A stretch of 45,700 nucleotides of DNA from an uncultured Clostridia bacterium (lineage in GTDB: Bacteria > Bacillota > Clostridia > Oscillospirales > Acutalibacteraceae): assembly GCA_944384815.1 (NCBI GenBank), contig CALWUW010000011.1:1-45700 (forward strand), in the 5' to 3' direction. Every line of letters starts with the position of its first letter. The stretch's first letter is position 1. Both the position numbers and the translations under genes were made by a program. The notes beneath the pieces were generated by a model. It was given only the letters and a program-made list of their open reading frames with translations. It was not told where the DNA came from and made no database searches. Below are positions 39,267-45,700 of this stretch, piece by piece.

Positions 39267-40253
39267 TCAAAGCATATTTTTTCTTAAAAATTCGCTGCTT
39301 TCCGAACTCAAGTAAGCAGGAGGAATATCAAAAACCGTTTTACATCCGCTCTGCCCTTCCCGCTGCAAACGAACGGCCGCGCGAGCATACGCCACCAAAA
39401 CAGAAGAAGTAAATTCTGGATTGGAATCCAATTTCAAGCTATATTCGATCACATGAGAATTCTCCTGATCCCAGCCTGTCTTGCCGGTTCGGATCACAAA
39501 TCCTCCATGAGGGATTCCGCTATGATCCCGCTTCATTTCTTCTTCCGTAATAAAATGAACTGTCGTATCATATTCGGCGAAGTAATTGGGCATCTCGCAG
39601 ATTTCTTTTTCAATGCGAGCCAAATCCGCTCCCGGCTCCGCTACTACAAAGCACTCTCTCACATGTTTCTGGCGGGTGGTCAGCTCCGGATTTTTACCGC
39701 TGCGAACCGCTTCCAAAGCTTCTTCTACAGGGATGGTATACTGACGGGCGTCTTTAACTCCTTCCACTCGCCGTACAGCATCGGAATGCCCTTGGCTGAC
39801 GCCTTTGCCCCAGAAGGTATAATCCTTGCCGCAGGGTAAAATACAAGAAGCATACAGCCGGTTCAAAGAAAACATTCCGGGATCCCAGCCTACGGAAATA
39901 ACGCCTACCGTTCCGGCATTTCGAGCTGCCTGATCCACTGCCGCAAAATGTTCCGGGATTCGCGCGTGGGTATCAAAACTATCCACCACGGAAAAATCCG
40001 CTGCATATTTAGGAGTCTGCACCGGAAGATCTGTAGCACTTCCGCCGCAAAGGATCAAAACATCCAACTTTCCTTTCCACTGAGGGAGTTCTTCTGTTGT
40101 ACAAACCGGAACACCTTCCGTTTTCACGGAGACGCTTTCTGGCGCTCTGCGAGTAAACACGGCAGCCAGCTCCATGTCTTCAGTCTGACGCAAAGCACAT
40201 TCCACACCTCTACCCAAATTGCCATATCCTACGATTCCCACGCGAATTTTCAT
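39267..40253 (-). CDS. ddh: meso-Diaminopimelate dehydrogenase
   Basis: A 328-residue NADPH enzyme that forms meso-diaminopimelate from tetrahydrodipicolinate in one step, feeding lysine and peptidoglycan synthesis. It has the N-terminal Rossmann motif VGIVGYGNLGRGVE. Family stretches include DVLILCGGSATDLPVQ, VDSFDTHARIPEH, GVISVGWDPGMFSLNRL and FWGKGVSQGHSDAVRRVEGV. Its presence implies meso-DAP in the wall. The start has CAGGAGG 8 nt upstream. Its own terminator follows; a TATACT (about 40297) may be its -10. Confidence 0.95.
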   Translation of the reverse strand: MKIRVGIVGYGNLGRGVECALRQTEDMELAAVFTRRAPESVSVKTEGVPVCTTEELPQWKGKLDVLILCGGSATDLPVQTPKYAADFSVVDSFDTHARIPEHFAAVDQAARNAGTVGVISVGWDPGMFSLNRLYASCILPCGKDYTFWGKGVSQGHSDAVRRVEGVKDARQYTIPVEEALEAVRSGKNPELTTRQKHVRECFVVAEPGADLARIEKEICEMPNYFAEYDTTVHFITEEEMKRDHSGIPHGGFVIRTGKTGWDQENSHVIEYSLKLDSNPEFTSSVLVAYARAAVRLQREGQSGCKTVFDIPPAYLSSESSEFLRKNML

Positions 40254-40332
40254 TCTGTTTCCTCCTGTCCGGTATTTAAAAACACCTTACTTTTTCAGTA
40301 TATTTAATAATAATGGCTTTATAAAAAGCCGT

Positions 40333-41754
40333 TTATCTACATTTTATCCCTGCGCCTGTTGGAATTTTCCTTTTTTTATTTTCGGCAGAAGAAATAGGAA
40401 TTTTGGGAGAAAAGTCCACTTTTCGGAAAAAGAAAGCTCCCAAAAGTAAAATGAGGAAATTACTGATCACCATGGCATACCAGATTCCCAAACTTCCAAG
40501 ATCCGTGAAGCTCTTAAACAACAAAATCAACGGGAGACGGATGCACCACAATCGCACAGAAGACATGATGAATGAAAACCCTGTATTCCCTGCACCATTA
40601 AACACACTAATGTAATTCTGGAACAATGCCATTAAAGGCTGTGTTAAGAGAACCCAGAAAATATACTCCACAGCTGCCGTCTGGGTAGCCGGATTATTGC
40701 TGAGAAGTTCCGCCAAAAACCAACGGAACGGAAGCAGGATGGCACTTCCTACCAACGCCAGCCCAAATGAAATATTCCGGCTGATCTTGTAGGCTTTCAA
40801 CGCTTTTTCCCGATTTCCCGCACCAATATTCTGCCCTACATAGGCTGCCAATACAGATCCCAGCGCCAAAACTGGCATAAGAAGCATACTTGAAATTTTA
40901 TTTCCATTGCTGAAAGCCGCTGTCACAACATCGCCATAGTCCAAAATCAGAGCCTGCAAAATCAAGAATCCCAGCGAACTTAATGCCTGACTGGCTGCAG
41001 AAGGGATAGCGATTTTAAAGAGCCGTTTCACATTTTCCCATTTTACTTTCAGATCCGATGTCTTAAGAGATAAAAACTCTTTTGGGGAAAACGTCAGCCA
41101 AATGGCCACCGGACAAACCGCTGCCTGACCGATCGCCGTAGCCAAAGCCGCTCCAAACACTCCCATGTTGAAGACGGATACAAACAAACCTGTTAGCACC
41201 ACATTGATCACAATGGTTCCTATAGAAAGGAGCACCGGCGTTGTGGTATCTCCCTGCGCCTGTCGGATCGCCTGAAAAACAGAAAAAATCATCACAAACA
41301 GCATTTCAAAGGAACGTGTACGCAGATAAATGACAGCGCAGGACAAGGTTTCTCCCTTTGCACCCATCCAATACATCACCGGTTCGCTTAAAACATACAA
41401 CAGAACATTCAGCAAAACGCCGAAAAACAACCCCAGAGTCATTAAGACGCCCGCGTATTTTCTGGCTTCTTCCCGATGCCCGCCGCCTAAAAGCTGACTG
41501 ATAACCGCTACACCGGCCACAGCTAACCCGATCTGGAAAGAAAGAACAATGTTAATCAAGGGCCACGCAACGGAAATTCCCGCCTGCGCAGAAACGGAGT
41601 TGGGAATTTGCCCTACAAAATATGTATCCACCAAATCATTGAAGGCCTTGAGAAAATTTGCCCCAAAGATGGGAGCCGCCAAAATAAAAAACACTTTATA
41701 TAGGTTCGGCTCCTGCAACAAAAGTTCCATTCTGTTTCTTTTCACATTCTTCAT
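40333..41754 (-). CDS. MATE-family exporter (second copy)
   Basis: A 473-residue protein with 12 predicted helices, typical of MATE antiporters. The N-terminal half has PIFGANFLKAFNDLVDTYFVGQ and GLAVAGVAVISQLLGGG. The second half has IPSAASQALSSLGFLILQALILDYG and YVGQNIGAGNREKALK. It differs clearly from the MATE protein at 16023-17435, so it is not a recent duplicate. The C-terminal end is basic (AENKKRKIPTG). The start is uncertain: the ATG at 41754 has AGGG touching it, and a GTG three codons on is better spaced. Palindromic sites at its promoter suggest drug- or metabolite-responsive repression. Confidence 0.92.
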   Translation of the reverse strand: MKNVKRNRMELLLQEPNLYKVFFILAAPIFGANFLKAFNDLVDTYFVGQIPNSVSAQAGISVAWPLINIVLSFQIGLAVAGVAVISQLLGGGHREEARKYAGVLMTLGLFFGVLLNVLLYVLSEPVMYWMGAKGETLSCAVIYLRTRSFEMLFVMIFSVFQAIRQAQGDTTTPVLLSIGTIVINVVLTGLFVSVFNMGVFGAALATAIGQAAVCPVAIWLTFSPKEFLSLKTSDLKVKWENVKRLFKIAIPSAASQALSSLGFLILQALILDYGDVVTAAFSNGNKISSMLLMPVLALGSVLAAYVGQNIGAGNREKALKAYKISRNISFGLALVGSAILLPFRWFLAELLSNNPATQTAAVEYIFWVLLTQPLMALFQNYISVFNGAGNTGFSFIMSSVRLWCIRLPLILLFKSFTDLGSLGIWYAMVISNFLILLLGAFFFRKVDFSPKIPISSAENKKRKIPTGAGIKCR

Positions 41755-41827
41755 CCCTATTCTAAATTGTGTGGCACCTGCCGTCTAAAATCCTCATGTA
41801 TTGTTTGTTCAAAAGCTGAACTACTCA

Positions 41828-41928
41828 AATCGGCCGATTCATTATACCACTCTCCTTTCGTATTCGCAAGGCACTCAGGGCGACAGCATTTTTATCTGCT
41901 GTACAGCATACTACAATCATACTACAAT
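41828..41928 (-). promoter_or_regulatory. MATE promoter with palindromes and direct repeats
   Basis: Minus strand: TTGCGA (41869-41864), a 17-bp spacer and TATAAT (41846-41841) with an upstream TG. The perfect palindrome AATCGGCCGATT (41828-41839) covers the transcript start. Upstream lie the perfect palindrome TGCTGTACAGCA (41897-41908) and an 11-bp direct repeat CATACTACAAT, twice in a row (41907-41928). Together they look like operators for one or two regulators. Confidence 0.6.
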
Positions 41929-41964
41929 AAAAAAAGAAAAATTTTTCGTTTGTAAAAAAAGCTC

Positions 41965-41993
41965 TTGCATTTCTCGGATAAATCTGATAAAAT
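41965..41993 (+). promoter_or_regulatory. Promoter of rpmB
   Basis: TTGCAT (41965-41970), a 17-bp spacer and TAAAAT (41988-41993) with TG at 41985-41986, an extended -10. Confidence 0.78.
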
Positions 41994-42039
41994 ATTGCGT
42001 GTTGTAATACGAACTGACCTTTAAAGGAGGTGCAGACAC

Positions 42040-42228
42040 ATGGCAAAGTGTGATGTTTGTGGCAAGGAAATCACTTTCGGCATCAGAGTTTCTCACTCTC
42101 ATAGACGTTCCAATCGTTCTTGGAAGCCGAATATTAAGCGAGTAAAAGCTGTTGTTAACGGCAGTCCCAAGCGTATTTACGCCTGCACCCGCTGCTTGCG
42201 TTCCGGTAAAGTTACCAGAGCGGTTTGA
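42040..42228 (+). CDS. rpmB: 50S ribosomal protein L28
   Basis: A 62-residue L28, usual length for Firmicutes. It begins MAKCDVCGKEITFGIRVSHSHRRSNRSW and carries two CXXC pairs (CDVC, CTRC), the zinc-binding form. Basic residues suit 23S rRNA contact. It has an AAAGGAGGTG site 7 nt before the ATG and is monocistronic, ending in a strong terminator. Neighbours (MATE, DUF1848) are unrelated to ribosomes. Confidence 0.97.
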   Translation: MAKCDVCGKEITFGIRVSHSHRRSNRSWKPNIKRVKAVVNGSPKRIYACTRCLRSGKVTRAV

Positions 42229-42245
42229 TTTTGAATCCGTTGCAC

Positions 42246-42280
42246 AAAGGGAGTCTGAAAAGACTCCCTTTTTGTTTTCT
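42246..42280 (+). terminator. Intrinsic terminator of rpmB
   Basis: AAAGGGAGTCT (42246-42256) pairs with AGACTCCCTTT (42261-42271) over a GAAA loop, with TTGTTTTCT following. Confidence 0.92.
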
Positions 42281-42384
42281 CAAAATTCTTCAGGATTCCG
42301 TATTAAATTTCCTAATTTTACGAAATGTCGGCCTATGTATGTGGTATTCTCTAAAAAACAATTGTTTTTGAAGGAGGATTCTCT

Positions 42385-43311
42385 ATGATCCTCAGTGCTT
42401 CTCGACGAACAGATATTCCCTGCTGCCACGCCTTGTGGTTTATGAATCGAATTCGAGAAGGATTTGTGCTGACCCGTAACCCTATGAACCCTTCTCAGCT
42501 CTTTCGATTTTCTCTCTCCCCGGATATTGTGGACTGCATTGTGTTTTGGACAAAGGATCCCGCCAATCTGATGCCCTATTTGGATGAACTGGATGAGCGG
42601 GGGTACCAATACTATTTTCAGTTTACCCTCACCCCTTATGGCCCCGATCTGGAAAAATTTCTTCGGCCTAAAGCAGGGATCCAACACACCTTTCTTTCCC
42701 TTTCCCAGCGCGTAGGCAAGAACCGTGTGGTTTGGCGGTATGATCCCATTGTTTTGAGCTCTCAATTCAATATAGACTACCATAAAACCCAATTTTTCAG
42801 GCTATGTCAGTTGCTTTCCCCCTATACGGACACGGTGACCATTAGTTTTTTGGACCTGTATCCCAAGCTAAAAAACGCCGGATTTCGCTGTGCCTCCAGG
42901 GAAGAAATCTCGGAACTAAGCTTGTATATTGGAAAAACAGCTGCAAGCTTTGGCTTGCAGGCCACTGCTTGCTGCGAAGAAAATTTAGCTTCCTACGGTA
43001 TCCGGCAGGCAAACTGCATCGATAAAAAGCGGATCGAAGCAATATGCGGGCAGCCCCTCCGTATTAAGCCGGATAAAAACCAGAGAGACGGATGCGGCTG
43101 CGTGGAAAGTGTGGACATCGGCGCCTACAATACCTGCTTAAACGGATGTTCCTACTGCTATGCACGTTTTCCCGGCAAATCGCCTTTGCGCTGCAACCCT
43201 TCTTCGCCCATTCTGGGAAAGCCTCCCTTGCCCCAGGAAATCATCCGGGAGAAGCTAGGGATGTCTTTTAAAGAAAATCCGCAGTTTTCGCAGTTTTCCT
43301 TGTTTTCATAG
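42385..43311 (+). CDS. DUF1848 protein with C-terminal CX3CX2C motif
   Basis: A 308-residue protein matching DUF1848. It starts ILSASRRTDIPCCHALWFMNRI and has VDCIVFWTKDPANL, YFQFTLTPYG and VVWRYDPI. The C-terminal 70 residues are cysteine-rich: CGC, then a CX3CX2C set in CLNGCSYCYARF, the spacing of a radical-SAM [4Fe-4S] site, but placed after rather than before the barrel-like part. The function is not established. A strong GAAGGAGG site precedes the ATG. It is monocistronic, between rpmB and the GH31 gene. Confidence 0.88.
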   Translation: MILSASRRTDIPCCHALWFMNRIREGFVLTRNPMNPSQLFRFSLSPDIVDCIVFWTKDPANLMPYLDELDERGYQYYFQFTLTPYGPDLEKFLRPKAGIQHTFLSLSQRVGKNRVVWRYDPIVLSSQFNIDYHKTQFFRLCQLLSPYTDTVTISFLDLYPKLKNAGFRCASREEISELSLYIGKTAASFGLQATACCEENLASYGIRQANCIDKKRIEAICGQPLRIKPDKNQRDGCGCVESVDIGAYNTCLNGCSYCYARFPGKSPLRCNPSSPILGKPPLPQEIIREKLGMSFKENPQFSQFSLFS

Positions 43312-43358
43312 CCATTCAAAAATTCCAGTCTTTCCTCTGTTTATTTCCCTTACGGGAT

Positions 43359-43387
43359 TTGCATACTCCTCTGATTCAAACTTAACT
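43359..43387 (+). promoter_or_regulatory. Promoter of the GH31 gene
   Basis: TTGCAT (43359-43364), a 17-bp spacer and TTAACT (43382-43387), 33 bp before the ATG with an AAAGGAGATG site. No operator-like palindrome was noted. Confidence 0.55.
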
Positions 43388-43420
43388 AAAATTTATTTTA
43401 TCACCAAAGGAGATGTTTCC

Positions 43421-45421
43421 ATGTTAAAACAAGAAGGGAATCGTCTGATCCGCCGCTTCGATGCGGAGCAACTGTGTATTGAACCTTGGGGCGCAAACAG
43501 CTTTCGGGTTCGAGCCTCTTTACAAGCTTCCATTTTGGAGAATGAAGATTTTGCTCTGTTGCCCTGCACCGAAACCGGCTCTGCGGAAATCACCATAGAA
43601 GGAAATCGAGCCTCCATTGTAAACGGAAAAATCCGCTGCGAGGTCCTTCCCTCTGGAAAGCTGCGCTTTTTCAATCAAAACGGAACGCTTCTTTTAGAGG
43701 AGTATGACCGCAATCGCTTCCGGGAAGAGGACGAAGGCTTCAACAGCGCTCTGGAAATCAACCCCAGAACGTTCAAACCCATCCTGGGAACGGATCATTA
43801 CAGCCTGTGCGTACGGTTTGAAGCCAATGATGAAAAGCTCTTCGGAATGGGGCAATATCAGCAGCCGGATCTGGATTTAAAAGGCTGCATCCTGGAGCTG
43901 GCCCACAGAAATTCCCAGGCCAGCGTCCCGTTCCTTTTGTCCAGCCGGGGATACGGATTCCTTTGGAACAATCCGGCTATCGGGCAAGTGACTTTTGGAA
44001 AGAATTTGACAGAATGGCGTGCGGAATCCACAAAGCAAATGGACTATTGGATCACAGCGGGGGACACGCCTGCCGAAATTGAAGAGGCATACGCCAACGC
44101 CGCAGGAAAGCCTCCCATGATGCCGGAATACGGCACCGGTTTCTGGCAGTGCAAGCTCCGGTATCAAACCCAGGAGGAGCTTTTGGGCATTGCACGGGAA
44201 TACAAAAAGCGGAACCTTCCCCTTTCCGTGATCGTCATTGATTTCTTCCACTGGCCCCATCAGGGAGATTGGTGCTTTGACCCGGAATACTGGCCGGATC
44301 CTGCGGGGATGGTGAAAGAACTCCGGGAAATGGGCGTGGAACTGATGGTTTCCGTATGGCCCACCGTGGAAGAAAACAGCGTTCATTACAAGGAAATGCT
44401 GGAACTAGGCTATTTGACCCGCTCCGAAAACGGAAAACGCATGAACCATCTGGGAAACACCTGCTTTGTGGACATGACCAATCCCCAAGCCCGCCAATAC
44501 GTTTGGGAAAAGCTGAAAGAAAATTACTACAAATACGGGATCAAAATTTTCTGGTTGGATGAAGCTGAACCGGAATATACTTTGTATGCATACGATCAGT
44601 ACCGCTACCAGAGGGGAACGGATCTGGAAATCGGGAACCTGTATCCCCGGTGCTACTCCAAAATGGCATATGATGGCATGACAGCTCAGGGGCAGGATTC
44701 TGTTCTGAATTTGGTTCGCTGTGCCTGGGCCGGCTCCCAGCGTTACGGCGCGTTGGTCTGGTCCGGCGATATTGATTCCAGCTTCCGTTCTCTTCGGAAT
44801 CAATTTGCTGCCGGCCTGAACATAGGGCTGGCGGGGATCCCCTGGTGGACCACCGACATCGGCGGTTTCCACGGAGGCAATATTCACGATCCTGCCTTCC
44901 ATGAATGCCTGGCCCGTTGGTTCCAATTCGGCGCGTTTTGCCCGGTCTTCCGCCTACATGGGGACAGAGAGCCCCACAGCCTTCCTTTGGGCACCACCGG
45001 CGGAGGAAAGATGGGCAGCGGCGCGGAAAACGAAGTATGGTCTTATGGAGAAGAAATTTTCCGGATCTGCCGGAAATATATGCTTCTGCGTGAAACTATG
45101 CGCCCCTATTTGGCAGAAACCATGAAGCAGGCCCACGAAAAAGGCTCTCCTGTGCTGCGGACTTTATTCTACAATTTTCCGGAGGATCCTGTTGCCTGGG
45201 AGATCACCGACCAATTCTGCCTGGGAGACGACATTTTAGTTGCTCCCATTTTGTACGAAAACCTGCGGGAACGCCAGGTCTACCTTCCTAAGGACCATTC
45301 CTGGCGAGATCTGAACTCTGGCAAGGTTTACTCCGGAGGTTCGTCCATTCTCTGCCCGGCTCCTTTGGATACGATCCCCGTCTTTATTCGGGATGATCTT
45401 CACCCGGAAATTTCATTCTAA
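43421..45421 (+). CDS. Glycoside hydrolase family 31 (alpha-glucosidase/alpha-xylosidase)
   Basis: A 666-residue cytoplasmic GH31 enzyme (no signal peptide). An N-terminal beta domain includes LFGMGQYQQPDLDLKG and WNNPAIGQVTF. The catalytic barrel has PLSVIVIDFFHWPHQGDW, the nucleophile Asp in KIFWLDEAEPE, the acid/base Asp in LVWSGDIDSSFRSLRNQF and PWWTTDIGGFHGG. The C-terminal beta domain has GDDILVAPILYENLRERQVYLP. The HWPHQGDW/WLDEAEPE style suits alpha-xylosidase or related oligosaccharide-specific members better than starch alpha-glucosidases (inference). No sugar transporter is adjacent. Confidence 0.92.
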   Translation: MLKQEGNRLIRRFDAEQLCIEPWGANSFRVRASLQASILENEDFALLPCTETGSAEITIEGNRASIVNGKIRCEVLPSGKLRFFNQNGTLLLEEYDRNRFREEDEGFNSALEINPRTFKPILGTDHYSLCVRFEANDEKLFGMGQYQQPDLDLKGCILELAHRNSQASVPFLLSSRGYGFLWNNPAIGQVTFGKNLTEWRAESTKQMDYWITAGDTPAEIEEAYANAAGKPPMMPEYGTGFWQCKLRYQTQEELLGIAREYKKRNLPLSVIVIDFFHWPHQGDWCFDPEYWPDPAGMVKELREMGVELMVSVWPTVEENSVHYKEMLELGYLTRSENGKRMNHLGNTCFVDMTNPQARQYVWEKLKENYYKYGIKIFWLDEAEPEYTLYAYDQYRYQRGTDLEIGNLYPRCYSKMAYDGMTAQGQDSVLNLVRCAWAGSQRYGALVWSGDIDSSFRSLRNQFAAGLNIGLAGIPWWTTDIGGFHGGNIHDPAFHECLARWFQFGAFCPVFRLHGDREPHSLPLGTTGGGKMGSGAENEVWSYGEEIFRICRKYMLLRETMRPYLAETMKQAHEKGSPVLRTLFYNFPEDPVAWEITDQFCLGDDILVAPILYENLRERQVYLPKDHSWRDLNSGKVYSGGSSILCPAPLDTIPVFIRDDLHPEISF

Positions 45422-45500
45422 ACAAAAAAGCTCCGGATTTTGCTGCGTGTGTATAAGGCAGTATCCGAAAAACACACAGAAATCGGCATTGCAGGGCAGA

Positions 45501-45536
45501 AACAAGAGTACGAATCGAAGGGTTCGTACTCTTGTT
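45501..45536 (+). terminator. Terminator-like hairpin after the GH31 gene
   Basis: A 14-bp perfect stem, AACAAGAGTACGAA (45501-45514) with TTCGTACTCTTGTT (45523-45536), about 80 bp after the GH31 stop. The group II intron begins 4 nt beyond the stem. Confidence 0.7.
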
Positions 45537-45539
45537 CTT

Positions 45540-45700
45540 GTGCGCCCGGCATGGGCGATAACTTGGCGGTGAAAGTCCGCTATGCGCTTGGTAGTAGGAA
45601 GCATTAGCCGAAGGCAAGGGTGCTCACCGTGAGGTGAAATCTGAAGGAAGCCGGATTGAGGGATGAAAAGTTCCCGATGGGCAAAATTCCGGACCGACGG
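45540..45700 (+). mobile_element. 5' end of a group II intron (truncated by window edge)
   Basis: The sequence starts GTGCGCCCGGCATGGGCG and continues with GGTGAAAGTCC, then the AGCCGAAGGCAAGGGTG block and GTGAGGTGAAATCTGAAGGAAG. This series is characteristic of domain I of bacterial group II introns with the GUGYG 5' splice site. The intron-encoded reverse transcriptase would lie beyond the right edge. It follows the GH31 terminator hairpin directly, as in terminator-targeting introns. Confidence 0.88.

Noticed and set aside
1-45700. CRISPR arrays, tRNA/rRNA genes, insertion sequences, prophage
   Set aside because: No regularly spaced repeats, no tRNA cloverleaf or rRNA segments, and no transposase or phage proteins were seen; apart from the intron edge the window looks like core chromosome.

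Overview
The window reads as chromosomal DNA of a low-to-mid GC Gram-positive anaerobe, most likely a gut member of the Clostridia (Oscillospirales/Ruminococcaceae-like). This is inferred from gene content: two T-box leaders, strong AGGAGG ribosome binding sites with several TTG starts, TTGACA/TATAAT promoters with 17-bp spacers, meso-diaminopimelate dehydrogenase, ThyX instead of ThyA, a DUF1848 protein, a YtaF-type protein and VanR/VanS-like signalling. There are no rRNA or tRNA genes, CRISPR arrays or prophage genes. The only mobile element is the 5' end of a group II intron at the right edge.

Layout. 1-5.3 kb: tail of a membrane protein, a RING-finger/zinc-ribbon membrane protein, the conserved rpsF-ssb-rpsR operon with a structured leader, an amidohydrolase, and a convergent pair encoding an SGNH-hydrolase lipoprotein and a DUF4358 lipoprotein. 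5.7-10.6 kb: a minus-strand operon (GNAT acetyltransferase, ribokinase, nucleoside hydrolase, DcuC-family transporter, LacI regulator) with a clear promoter and a palindromic operator. It looks like a nucleoside uptake and ribose salvage unit whose importer comes from a family known for C4-dicarboxylates. 10.8-16 kb: T-box(Ile)-ileS (type 2 IleRS), then a uracil permease preceded by a 33-codon leader peptide, a U-rich tract and an attenuator that look like the enterobacterial pyrBI arrangement. 16-20.9 kb: a MATE exporter, a small flavodoxin-like protein, a repeat-bearing zinc-ribbon membrane protein, a small hypothetical protein and a YtaF/MntP-like protein.

21-24.3 kb: a VanR-like regulator, VanS-like kinase and VanY-like D,D-carboxypeptidase lipoprotein, without vanHAX. 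Both promoters carry the same GTAAGA-N5-GTAAGA direct repeat. 24.3-28.4 kb: a T-box with an apparent GCC (Ala) specifier precedes an M42 aminopeptidase and alaS. 28.5-33.8 kb: a tight minus-strand operon thyX-tmk-DJ-1-fau-mltG-trhP combines dTMP/folate, cell-wall and tRNA-modification functions. 34-36.8 kb: a VanY-like membrane protein that has lost its zinc-site histidines, divergent from pyruvate kinase.

37-45.7 kb: a beta-helix surface protein, diaminopimelate dehydrogenase, a second MATE exporter with operator-like palindromes, rpmB, a DUF1848 protein with a C-terminal CX3CX2C motif, a GH31 glycosidase, and a group II intron 5' end just after the GH31 terminator hairpin.

The most unusual signals are the pyrBI-like attenuator before the uracil permease, the VanRSY unit with its shared repeat, the predicted pseudo-VanY, and the DcuC-family transporter inside a nucleoside operon.
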